From the NCBI RefSeq assembly GCF_918797505.1, contig NC_092801.1, forward strand, positions 16,918,731 through 16,982,730: a stretch of DNA of 64,000 bases, in the 5' to 3' direction. Shown here piece after piece: positions 20,173-31,458 of this stretch. The notes beneath the pieces are model-generated. The model ran no database searches. It saw only the letters and a program-made list of their open reading frames with translations, and was not told where the DNA came from. This DNA is from Bemisia tabaci (lineage: Eukaryota > Arthropoda > Insecta > Hemiptera > Aleyrodidae). Every line of letters starts with the position of its first letter. The stretch's first letter is position 1. The translations under genes were made by a program, and so were the position numbers.

Positions 20173-21395
20173 AGGCCTGACGGTTTTTGTTTTCCGAAAA
20201 AAAAGCTACCCACGAAAAGTACTACGATCGCGTTATGCTAAATTTTAAAGAAAGTATAGGGGAACTCATCCGTCGGCTAGCGCAAAAACTACAATGTTCG
20301 ATGCCCTCACGACACAGACGCACTTTTCTGTTGACTTGCGGCCGAACACGCCTAAGCAAACACAAAATATAAGAACTTTGAAGTGAGATAAGTTATGTTT
20401 TGCGGTTTCGTGAGGCTCAGAGAAGGAGGGTTGATTATCGTTTTCGAATCATTTCCACGACGAGTTAATCAAGCTCCTGTTGTTTTCTCATCGGCGTAGA
20501 AATTATAATGCGAATAGGTATCGCCAAATTTCGCATGAAATGGAGACTTTGCTCGCAAATTTTGAATAACTTTATCTAAAAATAGATGATTTCGCAGTGT
20601 TTTTCATAATTTTTTCTGGGTTTGGAAATTGTATGATAATGGATTTAAAAGTGAGAAAATTTACTGCCTAGTGAAGTCATCTGACGGCATTTCACATTTA
20701 AACAAATTTATATTAGCAAATTAAATCATTTTTTCATATCTCCTCATATAATTGTTGAATTTGCGAACAAAGGGTATCCAGTATTCGTGTCCAGTTCACT
20801 CAGTAGTTTTCGCTTCAACGCAAAATTCATCACATTTTAGACGATCGCAAATTCTTCACTCACGTAATTTGGGTCGTGTTTCCAAACGCACTTCAAACAG
20901 CTCCTTTCCAGAAAGAGGCTCCATATAGTTTATATTCTGATTAAAAAAGGTTTCACGAAATAAAAGGGTTGAAAAACATTTTTTATTCCAAAGGCTACCA
21001 ATTTTTTAAGGTAAAGAAAAAAAAATTGTATCTATTAGAAGAACATTATGTTTCGGTGGACAAATTTTCTATTAATCCAATTGAGTTATTGTAATTTCTA
21101 AGAAATATAACTTTGTCATCGATGACAAATTCATTTTTCATTAAAATTTTAAAAAAAAGGAAAAAAAAAACTTGTCACACTTGAAAAACATTTTCTTTAT
21201 AAAAGAACAATCTTTGTTCAGAAAAATACTCTCTGAATCAAAGATAATCTTAATATTTAATTTGAAAAATAGAATGAAATTGTGAATCAACCACTGTACT
21301 AATTGCGAGGGGCGTTGGTTCATTTGAAAGGTGTTGTTCTCAATGCTTCGGGAAAACTATAAATTATTTTCTGGGGTTCGTCCCCGATTTTTAAA
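20173..21395. other. Intergenic AT-rich sequence, no gene
   Basis: 5' flank of the SDR gene up to the Helitron. No exon, RNA gene or complete repeat recognised. Confidence 0.5.
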
Positions 21396-21900
21396 TCCCT
21401 AAAAACTCATAAATTGGATGAGGGGAAGTGGGGGTTTTTTGTTTTTTGTTTTTCGGAAAAGTTTTGTTGCTACGCATCTTACTTTACTGTTTGCTGTCTT
21501 TTTATCAGCTGTTTTCATTCAACAATCATCATTAAGTGAGGTTACGTCCAACACTCAACTGCCATCAACTTACATTTTTCTTTTCCCGCGTTTTTTTTTT
21601 TTTTTTTTTTTTTACGGTTTTTCATGATTGCTTCCTATTGCCAATTTTTCCTCATTAAGTCAATAACCTCCAAGTTTTTTTCTCATTTTAACATACCAAA
21701 AAAAAAAAAAATTCCGATCAGAACTTTTCACGCTGTTTCTTTTCAATGTGTATAAATATGTTTATTATTAATTTCCATTTTCATTTCATCCTTTTTCTTC
21801 TGATTTATTTTTTTTAATTTAAAAATTGAACTTTTCAGTTATGATTTTGTTAAAATAATAATAATTTTTACTAATTTTAATTTTAAATTTAACAGTTGTT

Positions 21901-22348
21901 ATGAGTGAAATTTTCAATGACCGAGGCGGTCGTCCTCCAAAACGTGGTCGCGTTTTCCAGAATTCTTCGCATGTTCGTTTAGTGAAGCAAGAACTTAACT
22001 CTGTTATTAGTATAGAAAATCAAAGTTTCATTTCTTCATTTCGGAAGTATAAAATTGATGATCAGAACTTTGATGAAAATTTTGTTACCAAATTTTCAGT
22101 CGGTTCAATGAATATAATTTGTCATCATTGTGATGCTCGCCATTTTCAGGGTGAAATGTCCAATGGTCATTTTAATAACTGCTGCCAAAATGGCTTAATT
22201 TCTTTACCGAGTATTTATATTCTCCAAATTTCATAAAGCGTATCAGAAATTATAATAGTGCTGTTGCTTTTGCCTCTTTCTCTGTAAATCGAATTGATAT
22301 TCCGGGTGATGGACCTTATTGCTTTAAAGTTCAAGGATCCATATATAG
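21901..22348 (+). pseudogene. Helitron helicase-like N-terminal protein, frameshifted remnant
   Basis: First part: MSEIFNDRGG..., then a zinc-finger segment 'ICHHCDARHFQGEMSNGHF' and 'NNCCQNGLISL', which match the conserved N-terminus of Helitron Rep/helicase proteins. After about 22205 the reading moves to another frame and continues as 'EYLYSPNFIKRIRNYNSAVA' and 'GDGPYCFKVQGSIYR', the next conserved block. It then meets 'gtaagt' and loses similarity. The Rep HUH and helicase domains are absent. A relic, not a host gene. Confidence 0.75.
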
Positions 22349-22440
22349 GTAAGTTTATTTAATATTTACCGTTACGTAACGTACTTTTTTCAGTTTCTCA
22401 GTCCGTCCCTCCCTCCTTCCCACCCCTTAACGCATCCGGA

Positions 22441-22716
22441 ATGCAGCTGCATTCCCCGGAAACCAGAAAGCAGACTGAACATGGAAAAAACGAAGAAGAA
22501 AAAGCGGAAAAATTAGATGAAGTTAAAACAGGAGCAGAAAAAGAAGAAGAACCAGAAGGAACAGCTACTGAAGAAGAAAAAGAAGAAGCAAAAAAAGAAA
22601 AGACAAAAGGAGGAAAGAAGAAGAGCAAAGTTGTAGGAAATATAGGAAGAAAAGCAGGACAGAAATGGCAAAAGAAGAATCAACAATTTAATCGAAAAAA
22701 AAAGCAAAGTATTTAA
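22441..22716 (+). other. Open frame of low complexity (Lys/Glu-rich) inside the Helitron
   Basis: 91 codons of almost pure K/E/Q/G from purine-rich sequence (EEEKAEKLDEVK..., KKEKTKGGKKKSK). It could be a captured fragment or chance translation of a purine-rich tract. No function assigned. Confidence 0.25.
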
Positions 22717-23004
22717 AAAATAAAAAAAGATCTTCTTTAAAATTAGTTTGAAAACAAATGTAAAACCTAAAAAATAATTTTGTATGAAGATTAAAACAAA
22801 ATTTTAGTTTAAAGTTTACTAAATAAAATTACAATTTTTGAAAACATTTGTTGTATTTATTCTCTCAAAAAAATAATTAGACCCGATTCAAAGACAAAAC
22901 AGAAAATTAAATGAAAATAAATAAAAAAAAAAAAAAAAAACATGTGAAAGTGAAAAGTGTACAGGAAAAATAAGGGGCTGCGAAGCAGCCCCATAAGCCC
23001 CTAG

Positions 23005-23450
23005 TTTTTCTTTACTTTAAAACGTGTTTTTAACTGGTTTTTTTTTCTTTTTTTTTTCAATTTTACATAGCATCATAAGATGGACAATTTTTACAATCTT
23101 CAAGTGAAATTCTGCAGTAAACATTTGGAAATGGATCTTCGCAAAGAATCATAATGATTTTTTGCTACAATAAATGAAATTTTCCACAAATTTTCAAATA
23201 CAAAAGAAAATACACAATGAGCAAAGTTGTTAGTATAGATCCGCATCAGCTTCAAAGTTTGTCAAAATCATAGGATTTCCTCCTTTATATTTTTTATTTA
23301 TCCCAGTTCAAAATCATTTTTATCCCTACACGGGTTCATTTTCCAAATTATATCGCTACATTTTGCTCGAGGTTCGCAAACTTTGTCCTATTTACGATGC
23401 ATGTCCAACTCAAGTTCTCTATAAATCCCCTTTAAGTACAATTGCAATTA
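23005..23450. other. Intergenic, no gene
   Basis: AT-rich sequence following the Helitron end; nothing recognised. Confidence 0.5.
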
Positions 23451-23579
23451 TATCGTCGCTCCTCTGACATAAGGGCGTATCTCCACTTCTGTATGAGGCC
23501 CAGAAAGCATGGCTATATATGTGAAACAGGACTCACGTGGAAATTGATGTATGCCTTTACGTCAGAGGAGCGACGATAT
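23451..23579. mobile_element. Foldback element family C, copy C1
   Basis: Arms 'atatcgtcgctcctctgaca' and 'gtcagaggagcgacgatat', with the 'aagggcgtatctcc' and 'cagaaagcatgg' boxes of the family. Relates to the tandem array at 8085-9540. Confidence 0.8.
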
Positions 23580-23726
23580 GGGGCCTTTTCAAGGTTAGGG
23601 GCCGTTTAATGATTGGCTGTGAAAACTGCATTTCGCGTCACGCTATGCTTGACAGCGGAGCATCTGACAGGGCACAAACTAAGACTTAGATATCTTGTTT
23701 AAAGTGTTTACGCACACATGTGCATG

Positions 23727-24150
23727 GGTCAGTTGCGCTGATCACTGAATCGTGTTTGGATGCTCGATTCTTGTGGCTCAGCTAAGAATAATAAGATCGA
23801 TCCAAATAGAAACTCTCCGCATCCAGTATTAACCGAGATAACACGCTTTGAAAAACGCTGTTTGTGTCGTCATCCACCGCTTTAGTAACATCCTTGGTTT
23901 CTTCCGCCTTGCTTTCATCAAGCAGAGAGACACACATTTGCTAGAACTCGGATGAAAGCAAGATGGAAGGAACGAAGGGTGAGTATCACAACCGCGGTGG
24001 ATGACGTCCTAAACAGAATTTTTCAAAGCGCGATATCTCCGTTGATACAGAACGTAGGGAGTTGCTGGTAGAACAGTATATTTTTAGCTGAAGTACATGA
24101 ATCAAGCGTCAAAACACGATTCTGAGACCAGCGCACCTGGGTCATATTCA
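23727..24150. mobile_element. Foldback element family Q
   Basis: Inverse partners at the two sides: 'gcgctgatcactgaatcgtg'/'cacgattctgagaccagcgc' and 'gtcatccaccgc'/'gcggtggatgac'. About 420 bp, noncoding. Confidence 0.7.
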
Positions 24151-25086
24151 CACCGAAAAATTCAGAAACCAACCCTTGAAGAATAAGATAAAAGCATTTA
24201 TCATTGAAATTAGTTCAGTGGCGAATATTAAAATGACCTGCGTTTAAGCTGTCCTTTCAACGATTTAATTATGTGCATGTATCTATTTTGATCTAATCTT
24301 TAAAGCTTTTACTAGATTTAATGGTTATATAACTTTGCCATTAATTTTTTTAAAAAAAACTCAAGCTAATACAATTTAAAAATGCCATGCTACTTACTCA
24401 TAAAATCTTTATTTGATAATTTAACGTCTCTCTCCGAAATTGGAAAGGTCTTCCGCAGTTAAACCGCACGCTAAATTCACCAAACAAGCACTTAAACGCA
24501 TGATTTCCAATTCACTGATTCAGCTTTTAATAGCTGGACTAGATGTGCTTACTCTGTTGGCAGCGATATCCCTAATGGCGCTTGCCAACGTGCAAATATG
24601 TACTAGTTGTAATCAGTCGGCTTCCAATTACGGATGGAATAAACCTTCTCAAGAAAATAAGCTCCGATCTCATGACGTCATCTTGAGTAATATTGTGCTT
24701 GCAAGTTCTAAAAAGCTCTGAGTTTTTCGAGTCTAGTCATTTCTTACTTCTCAAGATCAGTTTTTTCTGGCGTCCACTCTCTTCCGAACCCACTCATGGA
24801 GCTAGGGCGCGCCTCGCACCTTGTCTTGGGTTTGTTCGTGTTACAGTGGTACGTGATGTGCTCCCTCCTTCAGTGTTGTAAATTTTAACAACAGTAATAG
24901 ACATTTCTCCCAAAGATCCGGATAAAAATACAGTATTTTATGTTGGAAACTTGACAATCTCTTCGTATCCTAGACGCCAGTAGTGGATAATCCAATTAGG
25001 CGTGGGAAACTTTCGCACGTGACCTTCGAGTTCTCTGTTATTAAGTTAAATCCTTCCGCCTCATGCTTTTATTTTACGCCCCTAAT
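24151..25086. other. Intergenic, no gene supported
   Basis: A plus-strand open frame of 93 codons at 24440-24721 has no recognised similarity or splice context. It was not called as a gene. Confidence 0.45.
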
Positions 25087-25450
25087 GGAGATGTTGCATG
25101 TGTGAGGGATTTACGATTTGTCCATTGATTCGTATGTAAAAGTTCGCGAGAATCACGATGGTGCCACTGATTTTCTCTGAAATCATCTCCCAAGCTCAAA
25201 AAAGCTCTCAAAGTGAGGCCAAAATGGAGGGGATATCCCACCCTACCCTGAGAGTCCACCTCTACATCAAAACAAACTCTCCATGCAAAGATAGGGAGCA
25301 AATACATTAGCAGGGTTGCCGTGTTTTCAGTTTTGGAATCCCCAAATGAAGTGGCAGCCCTGTCAATGTATTTGCTCCCTATCTTTGCATGGAGAGTTTG
25401 TTTTGATGTAGAGGTGGACTCTCAGGGTAGGGCGGGATATCCCCTCCATT
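25087..25450. mobile_element. Foldback element family H, copy H1
   Basis: Left arm runs from 'gagatgttgcatgtgtgagg' through 'gatggtgccactg', 'ggggatatccca' and 'gatagggagcaaatacatta'. The inverse arm begins at 'aatgtatttgctcccta' and stops at the 'ggatatcccctccatttt' box, so the right arm is truncated. Other copies: 27478-27990, 33236-33445, 34822-35205, 49735-50045, 54898-55830. Confidence 0.8.
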
Positions 25451-25501
25451 TTTTTTTTGAATTCACAAAAATTTGTAAACCGTCATAAAACTGTCTGCTT
25501 A

Positions 25502-25730
25502 CGCTGGAAAAAAAAAACACATTGTATCTAGAGTCTAGACTCTTGAAAACATTGACAAGAAAAAGGACTCTTAATGCAATCAGATTTAAGCTTAAATTAA
25601 AAGGAAATCCGCTCAAATTAAGAAGCTTGGTTCTTGATTTAAGCTTAAATCTGATTGAATCAAGATTATTTTTCTTGTCGATGTTTTTAAGAGTCTGAAC
25701 TCCAGATCCAGTGGGGTTTTTTTTCCAGTG
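25502..25730. mobile_element. Foldback MITE family A, copy A6
   Basis: Ends CGCTGG and CCAGTG, otherwise a typical family A palindrome. Confidence 0.8.
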
Positions 25731-25732
25731 CG

Positions 25733-25881
25733 GGCTATATGGACATACCGTTCGCGTTCTGGGCTCATTGTCAGAAGCCTAAAGTTCCGGGCGTAGCATC
25801 CGGAGCAATCGAAGCTCCGGCTTCAGCACCCGAAAGTTTCGGTCTCCTAGCCTGGACAGGACGGTAAGTCCATATAGCCCG
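25733..25881. repeat. Short foldback with 'gggctatatggac' arms
   Basis: 'cgggctatatggac' at the left and 'gtccatatagcccg' at the right are perfect inverse partners of about 14-18 bp. The interior is GC-richer and repeats 'agctccgg'/'ccggag' words. Confidence 0.65.
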
Positions 25882-25957
25882 TAACTTTTTTTTTCCAGTG
25901 TCACGTGGTACTCTCAGAATATTAAATAAAAAATACAAAGTTTAGTGACCCATCGTG
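25881..25957. repeat. Direct duplication X2, left copy
   Basis: 77 bp from 'gtaacttttttttt' through 'tcacgtggtactctcagaat' to 'gacccatcgtg'. It ends exactly at the start of element A7 and is repeated at 26188-26263. Confidence 0.88.
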
Positions 25958-26186
25958 CACTGGTAAAAAAACCACATTTGATCTAGAGTCCAGACTCTTG
26001 AAAACATTGACAAGAAAAAAAACTCTTGATTCAATCGGATTTTTGCTTGAATCAAAACGAAGTCCGCTTAAATTAAGAGGCTTGGTTCTTGATTTAAGCT
26101 AGATTCTGATCGAATCAAGATTATTTTTTCTTGTCGATGTTTTTAAGAGTCTGGACTCTAGATCCAATGTGTTTATTTTTCCAGTG
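25958..26186. mobile_element. Foldback MITE family A, copy A7
   Basis: CACTGG...CCAGTG copy of the A3/A4 subfamily ('atcaaaacgaagtccgctta'), bracketed by the two copies of duplication X2. Confidence 0.85.
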
Positions 26187-26187
26187 T

Positions 26188-26263
26188 GTAACTTTTTTTT
26201 CCAGTGTCACGTGGTACTCCCAGAATATGAAATCAAAAATACCAAGTTTAGTGACCCATCGTG
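26188..26263. repeat. Direct duplication X2, right copy
   Basis: Second copy of 25881-25957 with about four differences. It starts 1 bp after the terminal base of A7. Confidence 0.88.
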
Positions 26264-26548
26264 GGCAGTGTGATTGACACGGCCCACTCTCCAGGCGGCT
26301 CTGTCACCCGGCTCATGACACGGCTACCGGGCTCTAATCCGGTGGAAACGGTGGTTCGTCAGGGGATTAATACCCACGATTACCGAGCGGGACCGCGGAG
26401 GCACGGATGGACCCGCGCCGAGGCAACCGGTCCGGCCGACTGAGGGCAGATCCAGGATAGCCGGTCCCTCAGCTGCTCTTAAGGACCGGACCGGACCGGC
26501 CGGCTCCCATCTCCGGCCGTCGCGCTAATTGCCCGACCGCCGAGCCGC

Positions 26549-27344
26549 CACGCGGGGCGGCACCCGATTCCCTCCCGAGATTCCCTCCCGGGTCCGATTC
26601 CCTCCCGCTAATGACCCCCGACAAAATCCGTTTCCGATTCCCTCCCGCTAATGACCTTCAATAAAATGAAGCGGCAACGTCGCATTTATTTTGTCTCCTC
26701 ATCAAAGCGAGCAGATGTGCGTTGATACCATTGCGCTGATAATAATCACGGAGCACCTGACCTGCACTTTGAACCTGTTTATTCAGACCTGAAGTCTGAA
26801 AATACGCCGTAAGCGTGTTCGTTCTACTTGGCCAGTTTCAAGGTAGATTTACACAGGTATGGACAAGTTGAAAATTTCCGATGAGCCTCAGTACGTGTCA
26901 CATGACTACGTGACATAGGTTAAGGGGCCCGTTTTTCAATTAAATTACAATCAAATTAACATTCAAACGTTTGTGCGTTTAAACGTTAAAATTAATATCG
27001 CATTATCAAAATTGTGCAAAAAGTCCCACAAAATTTTGACGAACGATAAACCGAACATAATAAATCAAAATGATCAAAACATACAAAATGGCGGCAAATG
27101 GCAAATCTCCATCAAATCATCATAATTTTGTGAATATACACTAATTTTCTTGAAACACTCACGGGAAACAGCGCACCTCTCTGAAAATGGTAAGTTGAAT
27201 GATTAATGCGACGTTGCCGCTTCATTTTATTGAAGGTCATTAGCGGGAGGGAATCGGAAACGGATTTGGTCGGGGGTCATTAGCGGGAGGGAATCGGACC
27301 CGGGAGGGAATCTCGGGAGGGAATCGGGTGCCGCCCGCCACGCG
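26549..27344. mobile_element. Foldback element family R with GC-rich arms of about 140 bp
   Basis: Left arm 26549-26686 and right arm 27205-27344 are inverse copies rich in 'gattccctcccg'/'cgggagggaatc' words, both ending inward with 'gaagcggcaacgtcgcat' or its complement. The interior (about 520 bp) has no gene. The flanks at 26264-26548 are unusually GC-rich but show no recognisable rRNA or tRNA. Confidence 0.75.
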
Positions 27345-27477
27345 CAGGAGGCGCCCTCGCCCGCGTCCCGCGTCGACCTGCAGTGGGCTCCACGGGTCGC
27401 TTGACGAATTTCCACGTGTTTGAAAGATATTAAAGTTCATCCATTTTGTTTCAAAGAATGTTGAGAAAGAATGTTTC

Positions 27478-27990
27478 ATGAGATGTTGCATGTGTGAGGA
27501 ATCAGCGATTTGACTGTTGATTCTTATGTAACAGTTCGCGAGAAACACGATGGTGCCTCTGGTTTTCTCTCAAATCATCTCCCAAGCTCAAAAAAAGCTC
27601 TCAGGTTGAGGCCAAAATGGCCGGGGATATCCCACGCTATCCTGAGAGTCCGCCTCTACATTAAGACATACTCTCCATGCAAAGATAGGGAGCAAATACA
27701 TTAGCAGTGATGCCGTGTTTTCAGTTTTGGAGTCCCCAAATAAAGTGGCAGCCCTGTCACTGTATTTGCTCCCTATCTTTGCGTGGAGAGTTTGTCTTGA
27801 GGTAGAAGTGGACTTTCAGGATAGCGTGGGATATCCCCTCCATTTTGGCCTCGACTTGAGAGCTTTGTTTGAGCTTGGGAGTTGATTTTAGAGAAAACCA
27901 GAGGCACCATCGTGTTTCTTGCGAACTTTTATATGAGAATCAACAGTCAAATCGCAAATTCTCTACACATGCAACATCTCCATATAAAAT
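27478..27990. mobile_element. Foldback element family H, copy H2 (complete)
   Basis: Both arms are full length, from 'gagatgttgcatgtgtgagg' to 'cacatgcaacatctcc', meeting near 27710 ('gcagtgatgccgtgttttca'). About 510 bp, noncoding. Confidence 0.85.
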
Positions 27991-28608
27991 AAAAAATACC
28001 AGGTTTAGTGACCCATTCCGAAGGCGCTTTTTTTTTTTTTATCTCAGCACGAAAAATGAAGCTCATTTGGAATTCACGAGGCCTCCGCCGACCCACCGTG
28101 CGCGGCGGTGGTCAAGCTCCCCTCGCAGGGGGTGCGCCCCCCGAGGCCCCGACCGACCGGCTGCTGGAGTCCCCACAGCGGGTCCCGTTGCGGCCGACCA
28201 CTCGCTTCCGACCGACAGACCGACCGACCTACCTCAACTCGGCCGCGCGTAGCTTTGCGTGCTGCCCCTTTGCGGGCCCCCCCCCCCCCCCCCCCCCTCG
28301 TCTCGACAGGGCGCCCTGGACCAGTCCCCGCGATTATGTTACTCGGTCCGGAGCGAGTGGGGGGGAGGGAGGGAGGGGTGCCGTTATGATTTGCGGTGCG
28401 TTTCAGCTTCAGCGCGAGGATTCTTCGGGAACAGTGTTGTCGGTAAGACGGTATTTAGCCAAAATGAACTTTTTTTAAGAATCCGTACTTACGGGCGAAG
28501 ATGGAAAGTGAAATTTCACGTTTTGATATATTATGAAATTTCCAAAAGTTCGAATAAATTTCACAAATTTTGAAATTTGTTCATTTTCATCGGAATTATT
28601 AACGACCA
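27991..28608. other. GC-rich intergenic segment, no gene supported
   Basis: 28070-28400 is strongly GC-rich with a poly-C tract (about 28267-28297) and several overlapping open frames in all three plus frames, as expected from composition alone. No recognised product. Confidence 0.45.
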
Positions 28609-28770
28609 TTGGCGTGGCGTGCTTTGCGATATCTTGATTGTTATGCCATTTAAACCTATGGAAAAGGATTGATAAACAGGGTGTTCGCGGTGAAGACCTT
28701 AATAATCGATTCTTTACCAGAGGTTTAAATGGCGAACCATCGATACATCGCAATTCACGCCACGCCACTG
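28609..28770. mobile_element. Foldback element family M, copy M2
   Basis: Arms 'ggcgtggcgtgctttgcgat'/'cacgccacgccactg' and the central 'cagggtgttcgcggtgaaga' match M1. Confidence 0.75.
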
Positions 28771-28996
28771 TTAATGACACCTCCGGAGGTCCGGAAAGCG
28801 TTTTAGATGGTCTTCCTGTTGATGCGACAGTATTATGCTTCTATACTGAGATGCTATACACGAAGGGGGACACAAAAGGGAGTTTAGAAAGAAAAGCGCC
28901 AACCTAACCTCAATTTCAATAATCAGCCCGCTATTTGTTTATTGCTATTTGCTCGCCCATCGTTCGAATTATTCGATTTGTCTAAGTGAAATTTCG

Positions 28997-29175
28997 GTTC
29001 ATATAATCAAACGTTCGGTTCGTATGATCAAACGATCGGTTCGTATGATCAAACGTTCGGTTGGTATGATGAAAAGCTCGGTTCGTATGATCAAACGTTC
29101 GGTTCGTATGATCAAAGTACGTTCGGTCCGCACGATGAAACGTTCGGTTCGTATGATCAAACGTTCGGTTCTTGA
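28997..29175. repeat. 21-bp minisatellite
   Basis: About eight to nine units of 'gttcggttcgtatgatcaaa' plus one base, with small variations. Because 21 is divisible by three, it reads as a seven-residue repeat in every frame on both strands. That is not evidence of a protein. Confidence 0.9.
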
Positions 29176-29581
29176 GACCGGACTCTGCGATTGAACCGAA
29201 CTGATGAGAGAGGTGTTGATCACACTTGAGGAACACTGAACTTTTGGCTCGTACGATTGAACTTCTTTCATCGCAGAAAACCTTAATTGTGATAGCAGTC
29301 CGCCGTCCGGTTTAAGAAGCTTCTGACCTCTGACCTCCGACATTGACTCTACCTATACTATGGCACCGAGAGGCTTTCTAGACTGCGTTCCGGCGACTGT
29401 GACTCATGATAAAACCAGTGAACTTTCCTTTGAAAGACTTTGCAAAAGCTGCGCCGAAACCAGTATCGTTTCTCTTTTCTCTCGGTGTTTTCAGACGATG
29501 CATTTCCCTTTGATCGGACCCTATTCTTTGCTTGAACTTATGTTATAAGTGAATCCATCGTCGTTGGTGGCGTTTAAGATT
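29176..29581. other. Intergenic, no gene
   Basis: No recognised content. Confidence 0.45.
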
Positions 29582-29720
29582 TGGACTGCATTTTGCAATT
29601 TGGAACTATAAATTCTGGCTCACCTGATAAAGCATTTATGTGCATAGAGAAACTAATGGCACATACGTTGTTTTTAAACCAGGCCAGAATTTATAGTTCT
29701 TAATTGCAAAATGCAGTCCA
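29582..29720. mobile_element. Foldback element family E, copy E2
   Basis: Arms 'tggactgcattttgcaattt' and 'aattgcaaaatgcagtcca', with the conserved middle 'agagaaactaatggcacata'. Confidence 0.8.
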
Positions 29721-29943
29721 TTTATACTTCAAAAACTTCTTCTGAATGAAGATGCTCAGGCAGTTAGCATTTGAATATTAAGTTGGAGCCAGCACCATTT
29801 CTCCACCTTGTTACAGACAGTTCGGGCCACTTCTTAGTGTTTCTTTTTTTTTTTTTTTTTTCAGTTGAGCATAAAAGTAGTTTATACTAAGCAGCAAAAG
29901 TCTTGATTTAACAAAAAATACTTCTTGGCCGCAAATTTGAGAT

Positions 29944-29945
<2 letters not shown>

Positions 29946-29983
<38 letters not shown>
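29946..29983. repeat. Poly-T tract of 38
   Basis: A pure T run immediately followed by 'cagtg', the same motif that closes family B elements, so it may be an expanded family B terminus. Confidence 0.9.
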
Positions 29984-30150
29984 CAGTGAAGCTCTGTTTT
30001 CATCTCCGCTGAAAAATGAGTTCCTGTGTCCAGCAAAAACTAAAAATTTTGCGAGGCGAAAGTAATGCTTTCAACAAGCAACGAAGTATTCAATCGAAAC
30101 CAATCCACGGAACCACGCGTAAAATCCATCACAGCCTCTCCGGCTCAACG

Positions 30151-30268
30151 CGCGTCTGACGTAAGGGCGTATCTTGATTTTCGCATGAGCCCCAGAAAGC
30201 ATCGGTTTTCATGTAAAATAGGGCTCACGTGGAAATTGAGATACGCCCTTACGTCAGAGGGGCGACGA
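30151..30268. mobile_element. Foldback element family C, copy C2
   Basis: Arms 'tctgacgtaagggcgtatct' and 'agatacgcccttacgtcaga', with the 'cccagaaagcat' box. Confidence 0.8.
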
Positions 30269-30689
30269 AATGTGAATAAGCAAATCTGTAGAGATAAAAC
30301 AACAATTATCGTAGGCGATTGCGAGTCCATCAACAATCCGAACGACTCACGTGTGTGTGTCGAACGCAAATAACCAAGTCGATAGAGCAATTAGATTGGA
30401 AATTGAGTTCCCCCTCGTGCGAGAAGGGGCCACGGGGGGATGTTCGGTCGCCGGGGAGATGGCGCTGGAAGACGACTGATAAAAGCTTTTAAAATTGTCC
30501 TGTTAGAAAGTTGTCCCGCGCGGCGACCACATTGTTGCTCGCTCGTCGCGTTCCCCGCGGGAGGAAGATGAGCGGAAGGTCCAGTGAGCTCTTGACCGAT
30601 ATTCACGGCGCGTTCAGCGATGTGGATGGCCTTCACTATAAGATGGCCTATACTTTTTACAGAGGATCTATCCATATACAGGGTGTCCC
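30269..30689. other. Intergenic, no gene
   Basis: No recognised content. Confidence 0.45.
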
Positions 30690-30952
30690 AGGATTAAATA
30701 GACGGAGTTAAACAGAAAGGAACCAAGGCACATCGGGATCGAACCGAGAAAAAGAGGTTTAAAGTTTTTTGGCTTTTGCATAAGACTCAATGTAAAATAT
30801 AAACTTCCAAGTTCAATTTCTGCAAAATTTGCTCCAACAAAAACTTTGAATTTTTGGCGATAGATAGTAGAGCAGTGGTTGAGTTCAAAACCACTCATAA
30901 CTCAATTTTTCCCAAAATGTGGGTTGGTTCCTTTCTGCTTAACTCAGTCCAA
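30690..30952. mobile_element. Foldback element related to family F, copy F3
   Basis: 'gttaaacagaaaggaaccaa' (about 30708) and 'ggttcctttctgcttaac' (about 30925) are inverse partners and match the termini of F1 and F2. The interiors differ. Confidence 0.6.
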
Positions 30953-31190
30953 ATACGAATATTGGAGGAGTCGATTCTTTGGGTCAAAAAAAGACGTTTT
31001 TGTTGTATACATTTTTTTCCAAAACGCTTTTCCTGGGCGCCAGGACTCCCCCATATTGGAGGAATAAAATCGTATTTTTAACCCTGCGGCAATGTTTATC
31101 AACCAATATGAATGAAAGGTAACTGGGAGTAAATTTTAGCGTTCTTATCATTTTTGATCTCCAAAAAAGGTAAAACTCATTTTGAGGGGG
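30953..31190. other. Intergenic, no gene
   Basis: Nothing recognised. Confidence 0.4.
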
Positions 31191-31196
31191 CACTGG

Positions 31197-31245
<49 letters not shown>

Positions 31246-31458
31246 ACATTGGATCTAGAGTCCGGACTCTTAAAAACATCTACAAGAAAAAATACTCTTG
31301 ATTCAATCGGATTTTAGCTTAAATCAAGAACCAAGCCACTTAATTTGAGCAGATTTTCTTTTGATTTAAGCAAAACTCGTGATTGAATCAAGAGTATTTT
31401 TTCTTGTTAATATTTTTAAGAGTCTGGGCTCTAGATCCAATGTATTTTTTTTCCAGTG
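31191..31458. mobile_element. Foldback MITE family A, copy A8, with a 48-A tract
   Basis: CACTGG...CCAGTG copy whose left A-run is 48 bases (31197-31244) against about 6-10 in the other copies, indicating homopolymer expansion after insertion. Confidence 0.85.

Larger units (their letters stand above)
21396..23004 (+). mobile_element. Degenerate Helitron
   Basis: The 3' end is diagnostic. An 8-bp-stem hairpin, GGGGCTGC-gaa-GCAGCCCC (22974-22992), is followed after 8 nt by CTAG (23001-23004), and the next host base is T. The interior encodes a decayed Helitron N-terminal protein with a CHHC finger. The 5' end is set at TCCCTAAAAACTC (21396) because it begins with TC after a host A, as Helitrons inserting between A and T do. 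That end is less certain. At about 1.6 kb it lacks the helicase and is non-autonomous. Confidence 0.78.

Noticed and set aside
26264..26560. Possible ribosomal RNA fragment because of high GC
   Set aside because: No recognisable conserved rRNA core sequence; it adjoins the GC-rich arms of foldback R instead.
28070..28480. Multiple long plus-strand frames in GC-rich sequence
   Set aside because: Three overlapping frames are open at once, as expected from GC-rich low-stop sequence. No domain recognised.
28949..29343. Seven-residue periodic proteins (KRSVRMI type)
   Set aside because: The 21-bp minisatellite length is a multiple of three, so all frames repeat; no other protein signal.
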